This document shows positions 8,191-17,260 of a stretch of 64,000 bases of DNA, in pieces. A program made the translations under genes and the position numbers. The DNA comes from Candidatus Flexicrinis affinis (lineage in GTDB: Bacteria > Chloroflexota > Anaerolineae > Aggregatilineales > Phototrophicaceae). Location: contig JADJWE010000010.1 in assembly GCA_016716525.1 (NCBI GenBank), positions 124,001 through 188,000 of the forward strand. Reading direction: 5' to 3'. The notes below the pieces were generated by a model, which worked only from the letters and a program-made list of their open reading frames with translations, made no database searches and had not been told where the DNA came from. Each line of letters starts with the position of its first letter. Within the stretch, counting starts at the first letter, position 1.

Positions 8191-9606
8191 TTACATTGCT
8201 TTGAATCGGTCGATCTGCGCATCCAGCTTGGACGTGTCGACCTCCGGATATTTCGCCAGCTCGGCGCGGAAGCGGTTCATGTAATCGACCATCTGCGCCG
8301 GGGTGTAGGCCTCGAAGCGCATAGTAATGGCCGGCTGCGTATTGCTGGCCCGCACGAGGCCCCACCCGCCGTCGAACTGCGCGCGCACGCCGTCCAGCGT
8401 GATGACGTCGTCGGACTGCGTCTTCATCGCTTCGGTGAGCGCCTCGACGATGACGAACTTGCGGTCGTCCGGCGCGCTCATGATGATTTCCGGTGTAGCG
8501 TGCAGCTTGGGGATTTCCTCGAACAGCTCGCTGATCGTCTTGCCCGACGTGCTGATAATTTCGAGCGTCTTGAGGGCGATCAACGGAGCGTCGTCAAAGC
8601 CGTAGTAGTCGTCGCCGTAAAACAGGTGCCCGCTGACCTCGCCACCGATCGGCGCGCCGATCTCGTGCATCTTCTGCTTCATCAGGCTGTGGCCGGTCTT
8701 CCACATGACGGGCTTGCCGCCGTACTTCTTGATGAAATCGCTCAGGGCCATCGAGCCTTTGACGTCATAGACCACGTACGCGCCGGGGTGACGGCTCAAG
8801 ACGTCTTTCGCCAGCAGCGCCAGCAGGCGGTCGGCGGCGATGTGATGCCCGTGATTATCGATAAACCCGCAGCGGTCGCTGTCGCCGTCGAACCCGAGGC
8901 CGAGGTCGGCGTTGTGCTCGACCACCGCGCGTTCGAGGTCTTTGGTCATCTCCGGGTCTTCCGGGTTCGGCAGGTGGTTCGGATAACGCCCATCGCTCTC
9001 CAAGTACAGGCCGATCACGTCGAGGCCGAGCTTCTTCAGCAGCGGATAAACGTACGTGCCGCTCAGGCCGTTGCCGGCGTCCAGCACGACCTTCAGCTTG
9101 CGCGGGAAGTGGACCTTTTTGCCGATAGCGTCCATGTGCTTGTGGATCATGTCGAAGTCGGTACCGACCTCGCCTTCGCCGGTGGCGAACGCGCCGGACT
9201 GGATGATCTTCAACAGCGACGTGATCTGGTCGCCGGCCAGCGCCAGCGGCCCGTGCGCCATCTTGATACCGTTGTACTTGGTCTCGAGGTGGCTGCCGGT
9301 GATCATCACGCCGGCGCCGCCTTCGCCGAACGAGGCCGAGGCGAAGTAGACCGTGGGCGTCAGCACCTGTCCGATGTCGGTCACCGCCATGCCTGTGCTG
9401 GCGAGACCCTCGATCATCGCCTTCTTGAGACCGGGCGATGTCGCGCGGTTGTCGCAGCCGACGAAAACACGCTTGGTGCCGAAGTGTTCTGGCAAGTACG
9501 TGCCCAAGGCTTGGCCGACGCTGCGGGCCAGTTCAGGTGTGATCTGTGCATTCTCACCCTCGACCGTGCCGCGGATGTCATACTTGCGGAATACGCTGGT
9601 GTCCAT
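8191..9606 (-). CDS. Phosphomannomutase/phosphoglucomutase
   Basis: 471 residues, alpha-D-phosphohexomutase superfamily; interconverts hexose 6- and 1-phosphates through a phosphoserine, feeding cell-surface polysaccharide precursors. All four active-site loops are visible: phosphoserine loop TGSHLETKYNGIK (Ser105), metal loop DGDSDR (240-245), sugar loop GGEVSGH (321-327), and phosphate loop RASNTQP (419-425). The phosphoserine loop has HLE where HNP is common, a tolerated variation. The start at 9606 has GGAGGGAG upstream and begins with the family's typical VFRKYDIRG; a longer in-frame start at 9735 adds 43 residues of non-family sequence. PMM versus PGM specificity cannot be decided. Confidence 0.93.
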   Translation of the reverse strand: MDTSVFRKYDIRGTVEGENAQITPELARSVGQALGTYLPEHFGTKRVFVGCDNRATSPGLKKAMIEGLASTGMAVTDIGQVLTPTVYFASASFGEGGAGVMITGSHLETKYNGIKMAHGPLALAGDQITSLLKIIQSGAFATGEGEVGTDFDMIHKHMDAIGKKVHFPRKLKVVLDAGNGLSGTYVYPLLKKLGLDVIGLYLESDGRYPNHLPNPEDPEMTKDLERAVVEHNADLGLGFDGDSDRCGFIDNHGHHIAADRLLALLAKDVLSRHPGAYVVYDVKGSMALSDFIKKYGGKPVMWKTGHSLMKQKMHEIGAPIGGEVSGHLFYGDDYYGFDDAPLIALKTLEIISTSGKTISELFEEIPKLHATPEIIMSAPDDRKFVIVEALTEAMKTQSDDVITLDGVRAQFDGGWGLVRASNTQPAITMRFEAYTPAQMVDYMNRFRAELAKYPEVDTSKLDAQIDRFKAM

Positions 9607-9785
9607 ACGGGTTGCTCCCTCCGCGATTGCCGTTGTCGTGTCGTCATAGTAACCGGATCGATTGTACCGCACCGCCTTCTGGCGCACACCCGTGCGCAAG
9701 TTGGCTATATCCCGAACGGCCGACATGCGGTACATCTAGGCGCTGTTTGTTCTCAGCCGGCATTAGTCGTTAGGTATCGTCCCTT

Positions 9786-10961
9786 ATGTCCCACATTCAG
9801 TACGACTTCGACTGCGTGATCGAACGGCGCAGCAGTGGCAGCGCCAAATGGAACAAATACGACGCCGACGTGCTGCCGATGTGGGTAGCGGACACCGATT
9901 TTCCCGTGCCGCAGCCCGTGATCGACGCGCTGCACGCGCGCCTTGACCACCCGCTGTTCGGCTATCAGTTCGCCAGTTCGAGCGCGCGCGACGCGGTCGT
10001 GGACTACGTGCAGCGCCGCTACGGGTGGCAGATCGCGCCGGAAGACGTCATCTTCGCGCCAAACCTGATCGCCGCCATCAACCAGCTCATCAAGGTGATC
10101 GGGGTGGCGGGCCACGAGGTGCTGCTGCTCCCGCCGATCTATCCGCCGTTCATCGCCGCGCCGCCCAACTTCGGCCACCCGATCCGCTACGCGCAGATGA
10201 CGCTGACGTCCAGCGGCCAGCGCATGCGTTACGAGATCGACTTCGACGCACTCGAAGCCGCGATCACGCCCGCCACCAAACTGCTGATCATGAGCAGCCC
10301 GCACAACCCGACCGGCCGGACGTTCAGCCGTGCCGAGCAGGAGCGCCTCGCCGAGTTCTGCCTGCGCCACGGAATCCGCGTCATCAGCGACGAAATCCAC
10401 TGCGACCTGATCCTCGAACCGGAGATCAAGCACGTCCCGTTCGCCACGGTATCGCCCGAAGCCGCGGCCAACACCGTCACGCTCATGTCGCCGTCCAAGA
10501 CGTTCAACATGCCGGGATTGCAGGCGTCCTTCGGCATCGTGACCGACAAGACGATGCGGGCGGCCATCAAGGCTGAACAAGACCGGTACATCGTCCCGGG
10601 ACTCGGCGCGCTGAGCTGGGTCGCGCTGGAGGCGGCGCTCCGCCACGGCGACGACTACCGCGAGCAGCTTGTGCCGTACCTGCGCGCCAACCGCGATGTC
10701 GTCCTCGATTTCGTAGAGCGCGAACTGCCGGGCGTGAAGGTCACCGTGCCGGAAGCGACCTTCCTCGCGTGGCTCGACTTCCGCGACACGTCGATCGGCG
10801 ACGACCCGTTTACGCACCTGCTCGAACGCGGACGGGTTGCGCTCAACGACGGCAAGACCTTCGGCCCCGGCGGCGGCGGCTTCGCGCGGCTAAACTTCGG
10901 CTGCCCGCGTGTAACGCTGCTCGACGGGCTGGAGCGCATCAAGCGCACGCTGGCCGGATGA
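9786..10961 (+). CDS. MalY/PatB-type PLP enzyme (putative cystathionine beta-lyase)
   Basis: 391 residues, fold-type I PLP enzyme. MalY/PatB proteins cleave cystathionine or cysteine conjugates by C-S lysis and look like class I/II aminotransferases. Visible: MWVADTDFPVPQPV near the N-terminus (typical of MalY/PatB), SPHNPTGRTF (about 171-180), SDEIHCDL (201-208, the Asp that contacts the pyridine ring), the Schiff-base Lys in SPSKTFNM (Lys238), and FGPGGGGFARLNFGCPR near the C-terminus with the carboxylate-binding Arg. The stop codon overlaps the start of endonuclease V as ATGA, so the two are translationally coupled, although no metabolic link is obvious. Confidence 0.88.
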   Translation: MSHIQYDFDCVIERRSSGSAKWNKYDADVLPMWVADTDFPVPQPVIDALHARLDHPLFGYQFASSSARDAVVDYVQRRYGWQIAPEDVIFAPNLIAAINQLIKVIGVAGHEVLLLPPIYPPFIAAPPNFGHPIRYAQMTLTSSGQRMRYEIDFDALEAAITPATKLLIMSSPHNPTGRTFSRAEQERLAEFCLRHGIRVISDEIHCDLILEPEIKHVPFATVSPEAAANTVTLMSPSKTFNMPGLQASFGIVTDKTMRAAIKAEQDRYIVPGLGALSWVALEAALRHGDDYREQLVPYLRANRDVVLDFVERELPGVKVTVPEATFLAWLDFRDTSIGDDPFTHLLERGRVALNDGKTFGPGGGGFARLNFGCPRVTLLDGLERIKRTLAG

Positions 10962-11614
10962 CCCTGCACGACTGGCCGCAGTCGACCGCGGAGGCAAAGG
11001 CGATCCAGCTTACGCTGGCCCCGCGCCTCGACTTCGACACGCCGCTCGACCTCGCATCGGTTGCGACGGTCGCCGGCGTCGACGTCAGCGTGCGCGACGG
11101 CCTATCCACCGCCGCGGTGGTCGTGCTGCGCCGTGCGGACTTCGCCGTGCTCGACTCGGCCGTGGCGCGCCTGCCAACTCCGTTTCCGTACGTGCCCGGC
11201 CTGCTCAGCTTTCGCGAGATTCCGGTCATTCTTGAGGCGTGGGACGCGCTGACGACGCGGCCGGACGCGGTGCTGGTCGACGGTATGGGGCGCATTCATC
11301 CGCGCCGGATCGGGTTGGCGTCGCACTTGGGGTTGTGGATCGACCGGCCAACGGTGGGAGTCGGCAAGACTCACTTCCTCGGGGCGTATCAGCCGCCGGG
11401 GATAGAGCGCGGCGCGTGGTCGCCGCTGGTCGATTCGGATGAGGTGTTGGGGGCGGTGCTGCGCACGCGGGCGAGCGTCAAGCCGGTGTACGTCTCGTCG
11501 GGCCACCGGATCGATCTCGACTCCGCGCTGGCGCTGGTGATGGCCTGCACGACGCGGTATCGGCTGCCTGAGCCGATCCGCGCGGCGCATGGACTGGCGG
11601 GGTCAATCGACTGA
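10958..11614 (+). CDS. nfi: Endonuclease V (deoxyinosine 3' endonuclease)
   Basis: 218 residues, family length. Cuts DNA one base 3' of deoxyinosine, the product of adenine deamination. Motifs seen: AGVDVS with the metal Asp, the YVPGLLSFRE wedge motif (Tyr at the lesion), VDGMGRIHPRRIGLASHLGL with catalytic Asp and His, GVGKTHFLG, and SSGHRIDLDSALALV with the last metal Asp. The normally Gln residue in VDGQG is Met here. The ATG at 10958 overlaps the previous stop codon (ATGA). The last 12 bases overlap the 3' end of surE on the other strand. Confidence 0.9.
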   Translation: MTLHDWPQSTAEAKAIQLTLAPRLDFDTPLDLASVATVAGVDVSVRDGLSTAAVVVLRRADFAVLDSAVARLPTPFPYVPGLLSFREIPVILEAWDALTTRPDAVLVDGMGRIHPRRIGLASHLGLWIDRPTVGVGKTHFLGAYQPPGIERGAWSPLVDSDEVLGAVLRTRASVKPVYVSSGHRIDLDSALALVMACTTRYRLPEPIRAAHGLAGSID

Positions 11615-12367
11615 GATATCCCACGCGGCCAGTTCGGCCATAAACTGATGGTGCGTCATGTCGAGGTGAATCGGGGTGACGCTGGCATACCCTTGATGCA
11701 GCGCCCACACGTCGGTGCCGAGCGTGTCGTACACGCCGCCGGGAGCCGGGCCGACAATACGATACGCCGTGTCTTCGGCGTTGCGGCCGAGTTCGTCGTT
11801 GTAGATGCGGACGCCCTGCCGGACGAGCCGGATGCCCTTCACGCGCTCGGCGTTGGGAATGTTGACGTTCAGGATCGTCAGCGGCGGGAACGGGTGCGCC
11901 AGCGCGATTTCTACCACCCGCTGAGCGACCCGCGCGGCTTCGGCATAGTCTTCGACGTCGTTGGCCTGCGCGTTGTCGAGGCTGACAGCGACTGCTCTCA
12001 CGCCGTCGATGGCGGCTTCGAGCGCGGCGGTCACGGTGCCGCTGTAGGTGATGTCCTGCCCCATGTTCGCGCCGCGGTTAATGCCGCTCACGACGATGTC
12101 TGGCGGCCATTGACGCGCCAGTCCCATCGAGACGACCGCCACGCAGTCCGCGGGCGAGCCGCCGACCGAGAGCGCCGGCGTGCCGTCCTTGAGTGTCGTG
12201 TCCGTCACCGGGATGTCGTGGAACAGCGTCTTTTTGTGGCCGCTGGCGCTCTGGTTGACAGCCGGCGCAGCGACTTCGACCTCGCCGAACTTGCGCATTG
12301 CCTGCACGAGGGCGAACAGCCCCGGGGCGTGTACGCCGTCGTCGTTGGTCACGAGAATGTGTGTCAT
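11603..12367 (-). CDS. surE: 5'/3'-nucleotidase SurE
   Basis: 254 residues. SurE dephosphorylates nucleoside 5'- and 3'-monophosphates and short polyphosphate, and is linked to stationary-phase survival. Metal and catalytic residues are in place: VTNDDGVHAPG at 6-16 (the DD pair), Ser of NQSASGH near 39-45, and the Asn of SGINRGANMGQDITYSGT near 95-112. The length is typical. It converges with endonuclease V and overlaps it by 12 bp. A 580 bp repeat-filled gap lies upstream. Confidence 0.95.
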   Translation of the reverse strand: MTHILVTNDDGVHAPGLFALVQAMRKFGEVEVAAPAVNQSASGHKKTLFHDIPVTDTTLKDGTPALSVGGSPADCVAVVSMGLARQWPPDIVVSGINRGANMGQDITYSGTVTAALEAAIDGVRAVAVSLDNAQANDVEDYAEAARVAQRVVEIALAHPFPPLTILNVNIPNAERVKGIRLVRQGVRIYNDELGRNAEDTAYRIVGPAPGGVYDTLGTDVWALHQGYASVTPIHLDMTHHQFMAELAAWDISVD

Positions 12368-12946
12368 AGGTTGATTGTCTCCCTCACGTGTATGTTACTC
12401 CTCCTTTGGATGTTTGAACGTTAGGCCCGGACTGGTGTGTCCGGGTGAGGTGGAAGCCACGGCATGCCGCAGCCAGACGATACTGAGATTGAGCGATCTT
12501 CGTTGGTGTTTGCGAAACCTCCAAGCCCTAACTACTGATGACTCTCAATAACCCTAAGAAAGGCAATAAAGTGCGCGATGTTTACCCCTTACCCCTGGCC
12601 CCTCTCCCTCAAGGGCAGACGGGGATGGTCGGCGGTGGGGGGTGTTTGCGGGCGACCCGCCGGGTCGCCCCTACAGACCACCTTTGTGCGCGCTGTGTAC
12701 TCCGTGTCCGCTGTGGTTTCTCTCTTTCTTGGACACGGCACTGCCGTGTCCCTACGGATGGCGGCGTGGTTCTCTCTCGCGATCGTCCGTACTCCTGACG
12801 TCTGACAACTGATTCCTGACTACTTTATAACCCTCACCCCTGGCCCCTCTCCCTCAGGGAGAGGGGGAAACGTCGGCAGTGTGGGATCGTGCTTGTCTTC
12901 CCCCACTGGATCGCCGGGTTCCTGACAACTGACGTCTGACAACTAA
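12368..12946. repeat. Repeat-filled intergenic region
   Basis: No gene seen. Contents in order: CCCTGGCCCCTCTCCCTC (about 12594-12611); the palindrome GGGCGACCCGCCGGGTCGCC ending in CCTAC (12650-12674); a pyrimidine-rich degenerate CTGTG/CTCCGTG tract; GGACACGGCACTGCCGTGTC ending in CCTAC (12731-12755); CTGACAACTGA-like short repeats (12795-12825 and 12918-12952); and CCCTCACCCCTGGCCCCTC with its complement (about 12832-12868). The surE promoter should lie in the first 100 bp but no clear boxes stand out. Confidence 0.7.
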
Positions 12947-13699
12947 CTACTTCTCCTCATCACTCAGGAATCGGTGGATGATGCGGGCGGTGTCGGCGGC
13001 GCGTTCGAGATAGGCGTAATGCCCGGCGCCCTCGAACACGACCAGTCCGGCGTCGGGGATGAGCGATTCAAGCTCGCGGCCTTGCTCCAGCGGCGTGTCT
13101 TCGTCGGCGCTGCCCCAGAACAGCAGCGTCGGCGCGGCGACCCGCTTGGCCCAATCGCGCAGGTCTTGATTGACGACCTTGACGAACGTCTCGCGCATCA
13201 CGCCGGACGCGGCGTTGAAATCGCTCGACCCGTAGCGCGCGTTGTAAGCAGCGCGCAGTCGTTCGCTCAATCCACGCAGTCCGACCGCCTCTAGCCCGCG
13301 CCGGAGTCCCTTATAACCACCGGTGCGTGCGCGGATCATCAGCGGCAGCGGCGCGCGGATGCCGGCCGCATCGGACAGCACCAGCTTGCCGACCCGGCCG
13401 GGATAATCTGCGCCGAGGATCAGGCTCAACCGGCCCCCGAACGAATGCCCAAACACATGCGCCTTCTGAATGCCCAGCGCGTCCAGTTCCGCGGCGACGT
13501 GCTGCGCATAATCGAACACGTTCCACGGCGTGGAAGGCGGCGGAGTCTGGCCGAATCCCGGCAGATCGAACATCACGACGCGGTAGCCCAATGGTGCAAG
13601 CCGTTCACCCAACGGACGCAGCAGGTCGATACTCGCGCCCCACCCGTGCAGCATCACGACCGTGGGGCCGTCCTCCGGGCCGAGCACCTCACGGTTCAT
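12947..13699 (-). CDS. Alpha/beta-fold hydrolase
   Basis: 250 residues, alpha/beta hydrolase superfamily. Nucleophile elbow GHSFGG (Ser86), oxyanion HGWG near 18-21, and a catalytic triad completed by Asp199 in GSADEDTP and His227 in GAGHYAYLE. A cap region of about 60 residues (115-175, Arg-rich) sits between strands 6 and 7. The substrate cannot be deduced; esterase, lactonase and C-C hydrolase are all possible. It starts 27 bp after the MurA-like gene on the same strand and is probably in the same operon. Confidence 0.8.
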   Translation of the reverse strand: MNREVLGPEDGPTVVMLHGWGASIDLLRPLGERLAPLGYRVVMFDLPGFGQTPPPSTPWNVFDYAQHVAAELDALGIQKAHVFGHSFGGRLSLILGADYPGRVGKLVLSDAAGIRAPLPLMIRARTGGYKGLRRGLEAVGLRGLSERLRAAYNARYGSSDFNAASGVMRETFVKVVNQDLRDWAKRVAAPTLLFWGSADEDTPLEQGRELESLIPDAGLVVFEGAGHYAYLERAADTARIIHRFLSDEEK

Positions 13700-13726
13700 G
13701 CCGTCCCGCGCCTGTCGGAGCGCCGA

Positions 13727-14992
13727 TCAGTCGACATGGATCTTGGCCCCCAGCCGTTGAATCTTGCCGATGGCGTCCTCGAACACGTTACCGACCGACT
13801 GCGCGTTGTCGATGGTGCTGGTGCCGTCTGCGATCAGCGCGGCGCCCAACAGCGCCAAACCCGCGCGCACGTCCGGGGTGTCCATGTAGATGCCGGTCAG
13901 CGGCGAGCGCCCGACCACGATCGCGCGGTGCGGGTCGCACAACACGATCTGCGCGCCCATCGCGTTCAGTTTGTCAATGAACAGCAGGCGGTTGTTGAAC
14001 ATCTTCTCGTGGATGAGCGACGTGCCGTGCGTTTGCGTGGCAATTACGGTCGCCAGCGGCAGCAGGTCGGACGGGAAGCCCGGCCACGGCGCCGACTCGA
14101 TGCTGGCGTCGACGTCTTCCTCGCGGTTCGACAGGTTGAACGGCTCCTGCCGAGGCACGAACACGTCATTGAAATCGAGATCAAGGTTGAGGCCGAAGCG
14201 CTTATACACCCGCGCGATCATGCGCAGGCTGTCGTGGGGGACGCCGTGCACCTGCCCGCGCCCGCCGCTGAGCGCGATCAGCCCTGCCGCCGCCGCCGCT
14301 TCGATGTGGTCGGCCGGGATGGCCATGTGCGCGCCGACCAGCTCGTGCTGGCCGTAGACCGTGAGCGTGTTGCTCCCCAGCCCGTCGACCGACGCGCCCA
14401 TCAGCGTCAGCAGTTTGCCCAGCGCCTGCACGTGCGGTTCGCTGGCGGCGTTGCGGATGATCGTCTCGCGCCCGAGCGCCACGGCCAGCATCATCACCAT
14501 GCCGGTCGCCGTCACCGACGCTTGCGAGAGCAGCACGTCGGCGCTCTCCCAGCGGACGGCGTTGACCTCGATCGCGCCGTGCGACGTGACCACGTCCTGC
14601 TTGAGGTCGCGCAGGGCTTCGAGGTGCGTCCGCACGCGGCTGAGCGGAAAGTCGACCTCCAGCCGCAGGAATCCGCGCCGTGCCAGAATGGGAGCGACGA
14701 ACAGCATGCCGCCCACCATACCGCCGGTCATGGCCGGGGTGAGCTGGCGCTTGGTGATCTGCTCGCTGATCAACTCGTGCGGCGTGTCGCCGGTGCCGCC
14801 GGTGATCTCCGCGCCGAGCGTGTGCGCCAGTTGAAGCAGCGCGGCGGTGTTGTTCGTGCGCGGGACGTTCGACAGCGTGACCGGGTGCGGCGTCATCAGC
14901 GCCGCCGCCAGACAGGCAGCGGCAGCATTGGCGCTGCCGCTGGGGGTATAGGTTCCGTTGAGGGCGTGACCGCCTTCGACTTTGATTCGCAT
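13727..14992 (-). CDS. MurA-like enolpyruvyltransferase-fold protein, active-site residues missing
   Basis: 421 residues, the length and two-domain inside-out barrel pattern of MurA (UDP-GlcNAc enolpyruvyltransferase, first step of peptidoglycan synthesis). Family landmarks kept: SGSANAA (MurA: SGAKNAA), FPSDLLPL with the Asp, FNNRLLFIDKLNAMGA, and DVRAGLAL. Key MurA residues are replaced: the PEP-binding Lys of SGAKN is Ala21; the MRAS arginine segment reads MTGGMVGG; the Cys loop GCxIGARPVDLH reads VDFPLSRVRTHL without Cys; the C-terminal Arg segment reads SVGNVFED. Catalysis as in MurA is therefore doubtful. The start at 14992 follows an extended -10 promoter. It is divergent from a bactofilin, fitting a cell-envelope role. 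Confidence 0.75.
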   Translation of the reverse strand: MRIKVEGGHALNGTYTPSGSANAAAACLAAALMTPHPVTLSNVPRTNNTAALLQLAHTLGAEITGGTGDTPHELISEQITKRQLTPAMTGGMVGGMLFVAPILARRGFLRLEVDFPLSRVRTHLEALRDLKQDVVTSHGAIEVNAVRWESADVLLSQASVTATGMVMMLAVALGRETIIRNAASEPHVQALGKLLTLMGASVDGLGSNTLTVYGQHELVGAHMAIPADHIEAAAAAGLIALSGGRGQVHGVPHDSLRMIARVYKRFGLNLDLDFNDVFVPRQEPFNLSNREEDVDASIESAPWPGFPSDLLPLATVIATQTHGTSLIHEKMFNNRLLFIDKLNAMGAQIVLCDPHRAIVVGRSPLTGIYMDTPDVRAGLALLGAALIADGTSTIDNAQSVGNVFEDAIGKIQRLGAKIHVD

Positions 14993-15025
14993 GGCGTGGT
15001 GACGTTTGTCCGATGATAGGCGCGC

Positions 15026-15034
15026 ATTATACCA
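15026..15034 (-). promoter_or_regulatory. Extended -10 promoter of the MurA-like gene
   Basis: TGGTATAAT on the minus strand (extended -10), about 34 bp upstream of the ATG at 14992. No good -35 hexamer at 17 bp. Confidence 0.5.
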
Positions 15035-15136
15035 TGCCCGGAATCCGCGCCGTGGTGCGATCGGCGGCTGACATCCGGCCGGATTCATGTCAGAATCAAC
15101 GGTGTGAACGTCGGATTGTAAGAGGAGTGACGTACC

Positions 15137-15796
15137 ATGTCGTTTTTCGGCGGACGCCGCAGCCAAACCCCGCCCGACCATCAGCCTGAAGCCCAGCCCG
15201 CCGACCGTCAGCCGGCCAACGAGCGGGTCAGCACCTACAGCTCGCCCGTGCGCGACACCCGCGAGACGCCCATCCCCGCCATGCCTCAGCCGGTCGGGTT
15301 CGACACCGTGATCGGCGCGGGCTGCACCATCGAAGGCAGCTTGTCGAGCACCGGCAACGTCCGTCTCGACGGCACGTTCACCGGCAGCCTCGACATTCAG
15401 GGCAATGTGCTGGTGGGCGAGACGGCCAAGATCATGGCCGACCTGCACGCCAAGAACATCAGCATCGCCGGCGCGGTGCACGGCAACGTCAACGGCAAGA
15501 AGGTGCAGCTTCTGCGCACGGGCCGCGTGTGGGGCGATATCAGCGCGACCGCCCTCAGCACCGAGGAAGGCGCGTTCATCGACGGCAAGATCTCGATGGT
15601 CAGCCGCGAGGAAGCCCGCCCGGTCACCGAGCCGACCCGCCCCGAAGACGCGCGCCTTGATGCCGAGCCGCCGGTCGCCGCCGAGCCGGATTTCATGGTA
15701 GGCGACGAGACGCCCAACCCGGATGCCGAGGACGACGAACCGGAGGCGATGGCCGAGACCGACGACACCACGGACAGCGACGACCGGATCGGGTGA
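15137..15796 (+). CDS. Bactofilin family cytoskeletal protein
   Basis: 219 residues. Bactofilins polymerise without nucleotides into beta-helical filaments at the membrane and scaffold wall enzymes. The DUF583 core spans about 55-155, with rungs such as TVIGAGCTIEGSLSSTGNVR, LDGTFTGSLDIQGNVLVGE and GDISATALSTEEGAFIDGKI. The core is flanked by a Pro/Gln-rich head and an acidic tail (DAEDDEPEAMAETDDTTDSD). A clean Shine-Dalgarno AGAGGAG precedes the ATG. It is divergent from the MurA-like gene. The long acidic tail may regulate polymer interactions; that is inference. Confidence 0.93.
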   Translation: MSFFGGRRSQTPPDHQPEAQPADRQPANERVSTYSSPVRDTRETPIPAMPQPVGFDTVIGAGCTIEGSLSSTGNVRLDGTFTGSLDIQGNVLVGETAKIMADLHAKNISIAGAVHGNVNGKKVQLLRTGRVWGDISATALSTEEGAFIDGKISMVSREEARPVTEPTRPEDARLDAEPPVAAEPDFMVGDETPNPDAEDDEPEAMAETDDTTDSDDRIG

Positions 15797-16001
15797 GGTT
15801 TGCGGCGGGCGTCTTTCTTCCGGCGACAGGGGGGCCCTGCCCCCTGGCAAGTCGCATTGACCTCGGCATTGGGACCGGCGGTACTGGTTCGTTTGCCGCG
15901 CAACGAATCGCGGTGTGGTAGGGACCATGCGTGCCCGTCAGGGGCGGGCGGGCCCCGGCCCCGGGGGGGGTGAGGCGGGGACAATACGGGAGACGCGCGA
16001 T

Positions 16002-17249
16002 ATGCGAATGACGAACCGATGGCACCCTGTGGTCGCCGTGCTGCTGGCCCTTACGCTGACGACCGGGACGCTGCTGCACGCCCAAGCGCCGACTCCGGAC
16101 CCCGCGACGACCGCTGCGACGTCGCCCCGGCAGGATTGTTCGGTGTCATTCGCGGAGTTCGCGTACGCGGTAGAGCCCGACCGCCCCGCGCTTCCGACGG
16201 AGTTGGGTCCGGAGTGGATCCGCGATCCGATTTCCGATCAGTTCCAGGAGGCCGGCTACATGATTGACGGACCGTCTGTTGCACGGGATATAGGTGGGAG
16301 AACTGAAATCTGGTTCGCTGGGACGCGTCTCTCAGATCGTTCTTCGGTCTATATACGTTACCGGCCCGAAGATGGGTCTTGGGACGACATCCCGCGAACA
16401 CTGCCCGATGAGTCATCCGTATTTCGACTCTCTGTCCTGCCAAGTGGCGAACTGTGGGGGAGGGTTCTTAGGTTGCAGCCACGAGGTATCGAAGACGTCA
16501 CCTATCCTTTGCTCGCTCGATTTGACGAAGTCTCACAGCGCTTTGAGTTTGTCGAATGGGGATATCGCGGTTCTCCGAACGATGTGGTGGGGTTTGTTCA
16601 GTACAGTAGGCTGCTCGTAGATGGATCCGGATATCTGTGGCTGCTCGCTTACAACGACGGCATTATCCGCATCGATCCCAATACGCAGTCCATGACTCGC
16701 ATTGACGATGCCTCGCCACACTGGTATCTGCATGCTACGTTCGCCGTGAACTCGATTTACTACGTTCACCTTGCGCTCCCATTCGCAAAAGAAATGGTAG
16801 GGGTCTTGCCGTCGGAAGGAACCGAGTTGTATCGTCTTGACACAGATACACTTGCCGTCGAACGCATCGAGGGTCCGCCGCCGACCTGGGCAGGACCAAC
16901 CGGCTTGCAGATGGACGAACTGGGACGGCTGTGGTACGGGACGACGGGGTATCGCACGCCAGAGGGTGTATGGACGGCAGTCGACCCGGAGGCGAACTCT
17001 CGCATTGCCTCCAGCTTACCGATCTACTGGTTACAAATGAACCTGGTAGATAAGACTTCGGATGGGCGACTGTGGTTCCGGGTCGCTTTGCCGGGCAACC
17101 TGACGTGCAAAACTCGGTGGGCACGGCATGGCTCGATCCGGCGACCGGCGAGGGCTGTGCCTTCATTGCCCGGAACATTCCGCTTGTGGAGGACACCGAC
17201 GGCAAGCTCTGGACGGTCGTGGACGGTAACGTGTACTACACCGACCTGA
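16002..17249 (+). CDS. Secreted beta-propeller-like protein, probable frameshift near the 3' end
   Basis: Reads as about 415 residues. Signal peptide from the ATG at 16002 (MTNRWHPVVAVLLALTLTTG follows MR); GGGAGA lies about 10 bases upstream. The middle has recurring blade signatures: GSGYLWLLAYNDGIIRIDP, ELGRLWYGTTGY and SDGRLWFR, as in two-component-regulator or streptogramin-lyase-like propellers. After GRLWFRVALPGNL (near 17100) the frame degenerates into Arg/Thr/Pro-rich sequence. The +1 frame instead reads QNSVGTAWLDPATGEGCAFI and VDGNVYYTDLNPR to a stop at 17260, clearly the true C-terminus. A single missing base between about 17060 and 17130 explains this: either a sequencing error or a real mutation. 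The centre of the gene has visibly lower GC than its neighbours. Confidence 0.65.
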   Translation: MRMTNRWHPVVAVLLALTLTTGTLLHAQAPTPDPATTAATSPRQDCSVSFAEFAYAVEPDRPALPTELGPEWIRDPISDQFQEAGYMIDGPSVARDIGGRTEIWFAGTRLSDRSSVYIRYRPEDGSWDDIPRTLPDESSVFRLSVLPSGELWGRVLRLQPRGIEDVTYPLLARFDEVSQRFEFVEWGYRGSPNDVVGFVQYSRLLVDGSGYLWLLAYNDGIIRIDPNTQSMTRIDDASPHWYLHATFAVNSIYYVHLALPFAKEMVGVLPSEGTELYRLDTDTLAVERIEGPPPTWAGPTGLQMDELGRLWYGTTGYRTPEGVWTAVDPEANSRIASSLPIYWLQMNLVDKTSDGRLWFRVALPGNLTCKTRWARHGSIRRPARAVPSLPGTFRLWRTPTASSGRSWTVTCTTPT

Positions 17250-17260
17250 ATCCGCGCTGA

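Noticed and set aside
8179..9819. 546-codon open frame antisense to phosphomannomutase
   Set aside because: Opposite strand carries all four active-site loops of the enzyme.
15800..15990. Upstream extension of the propeller gene to 15915
   Set aside because: Adds Gly/Arg-rich residues before a clear signal peptide; the ATG at 16002 has a ribosome-binding site.
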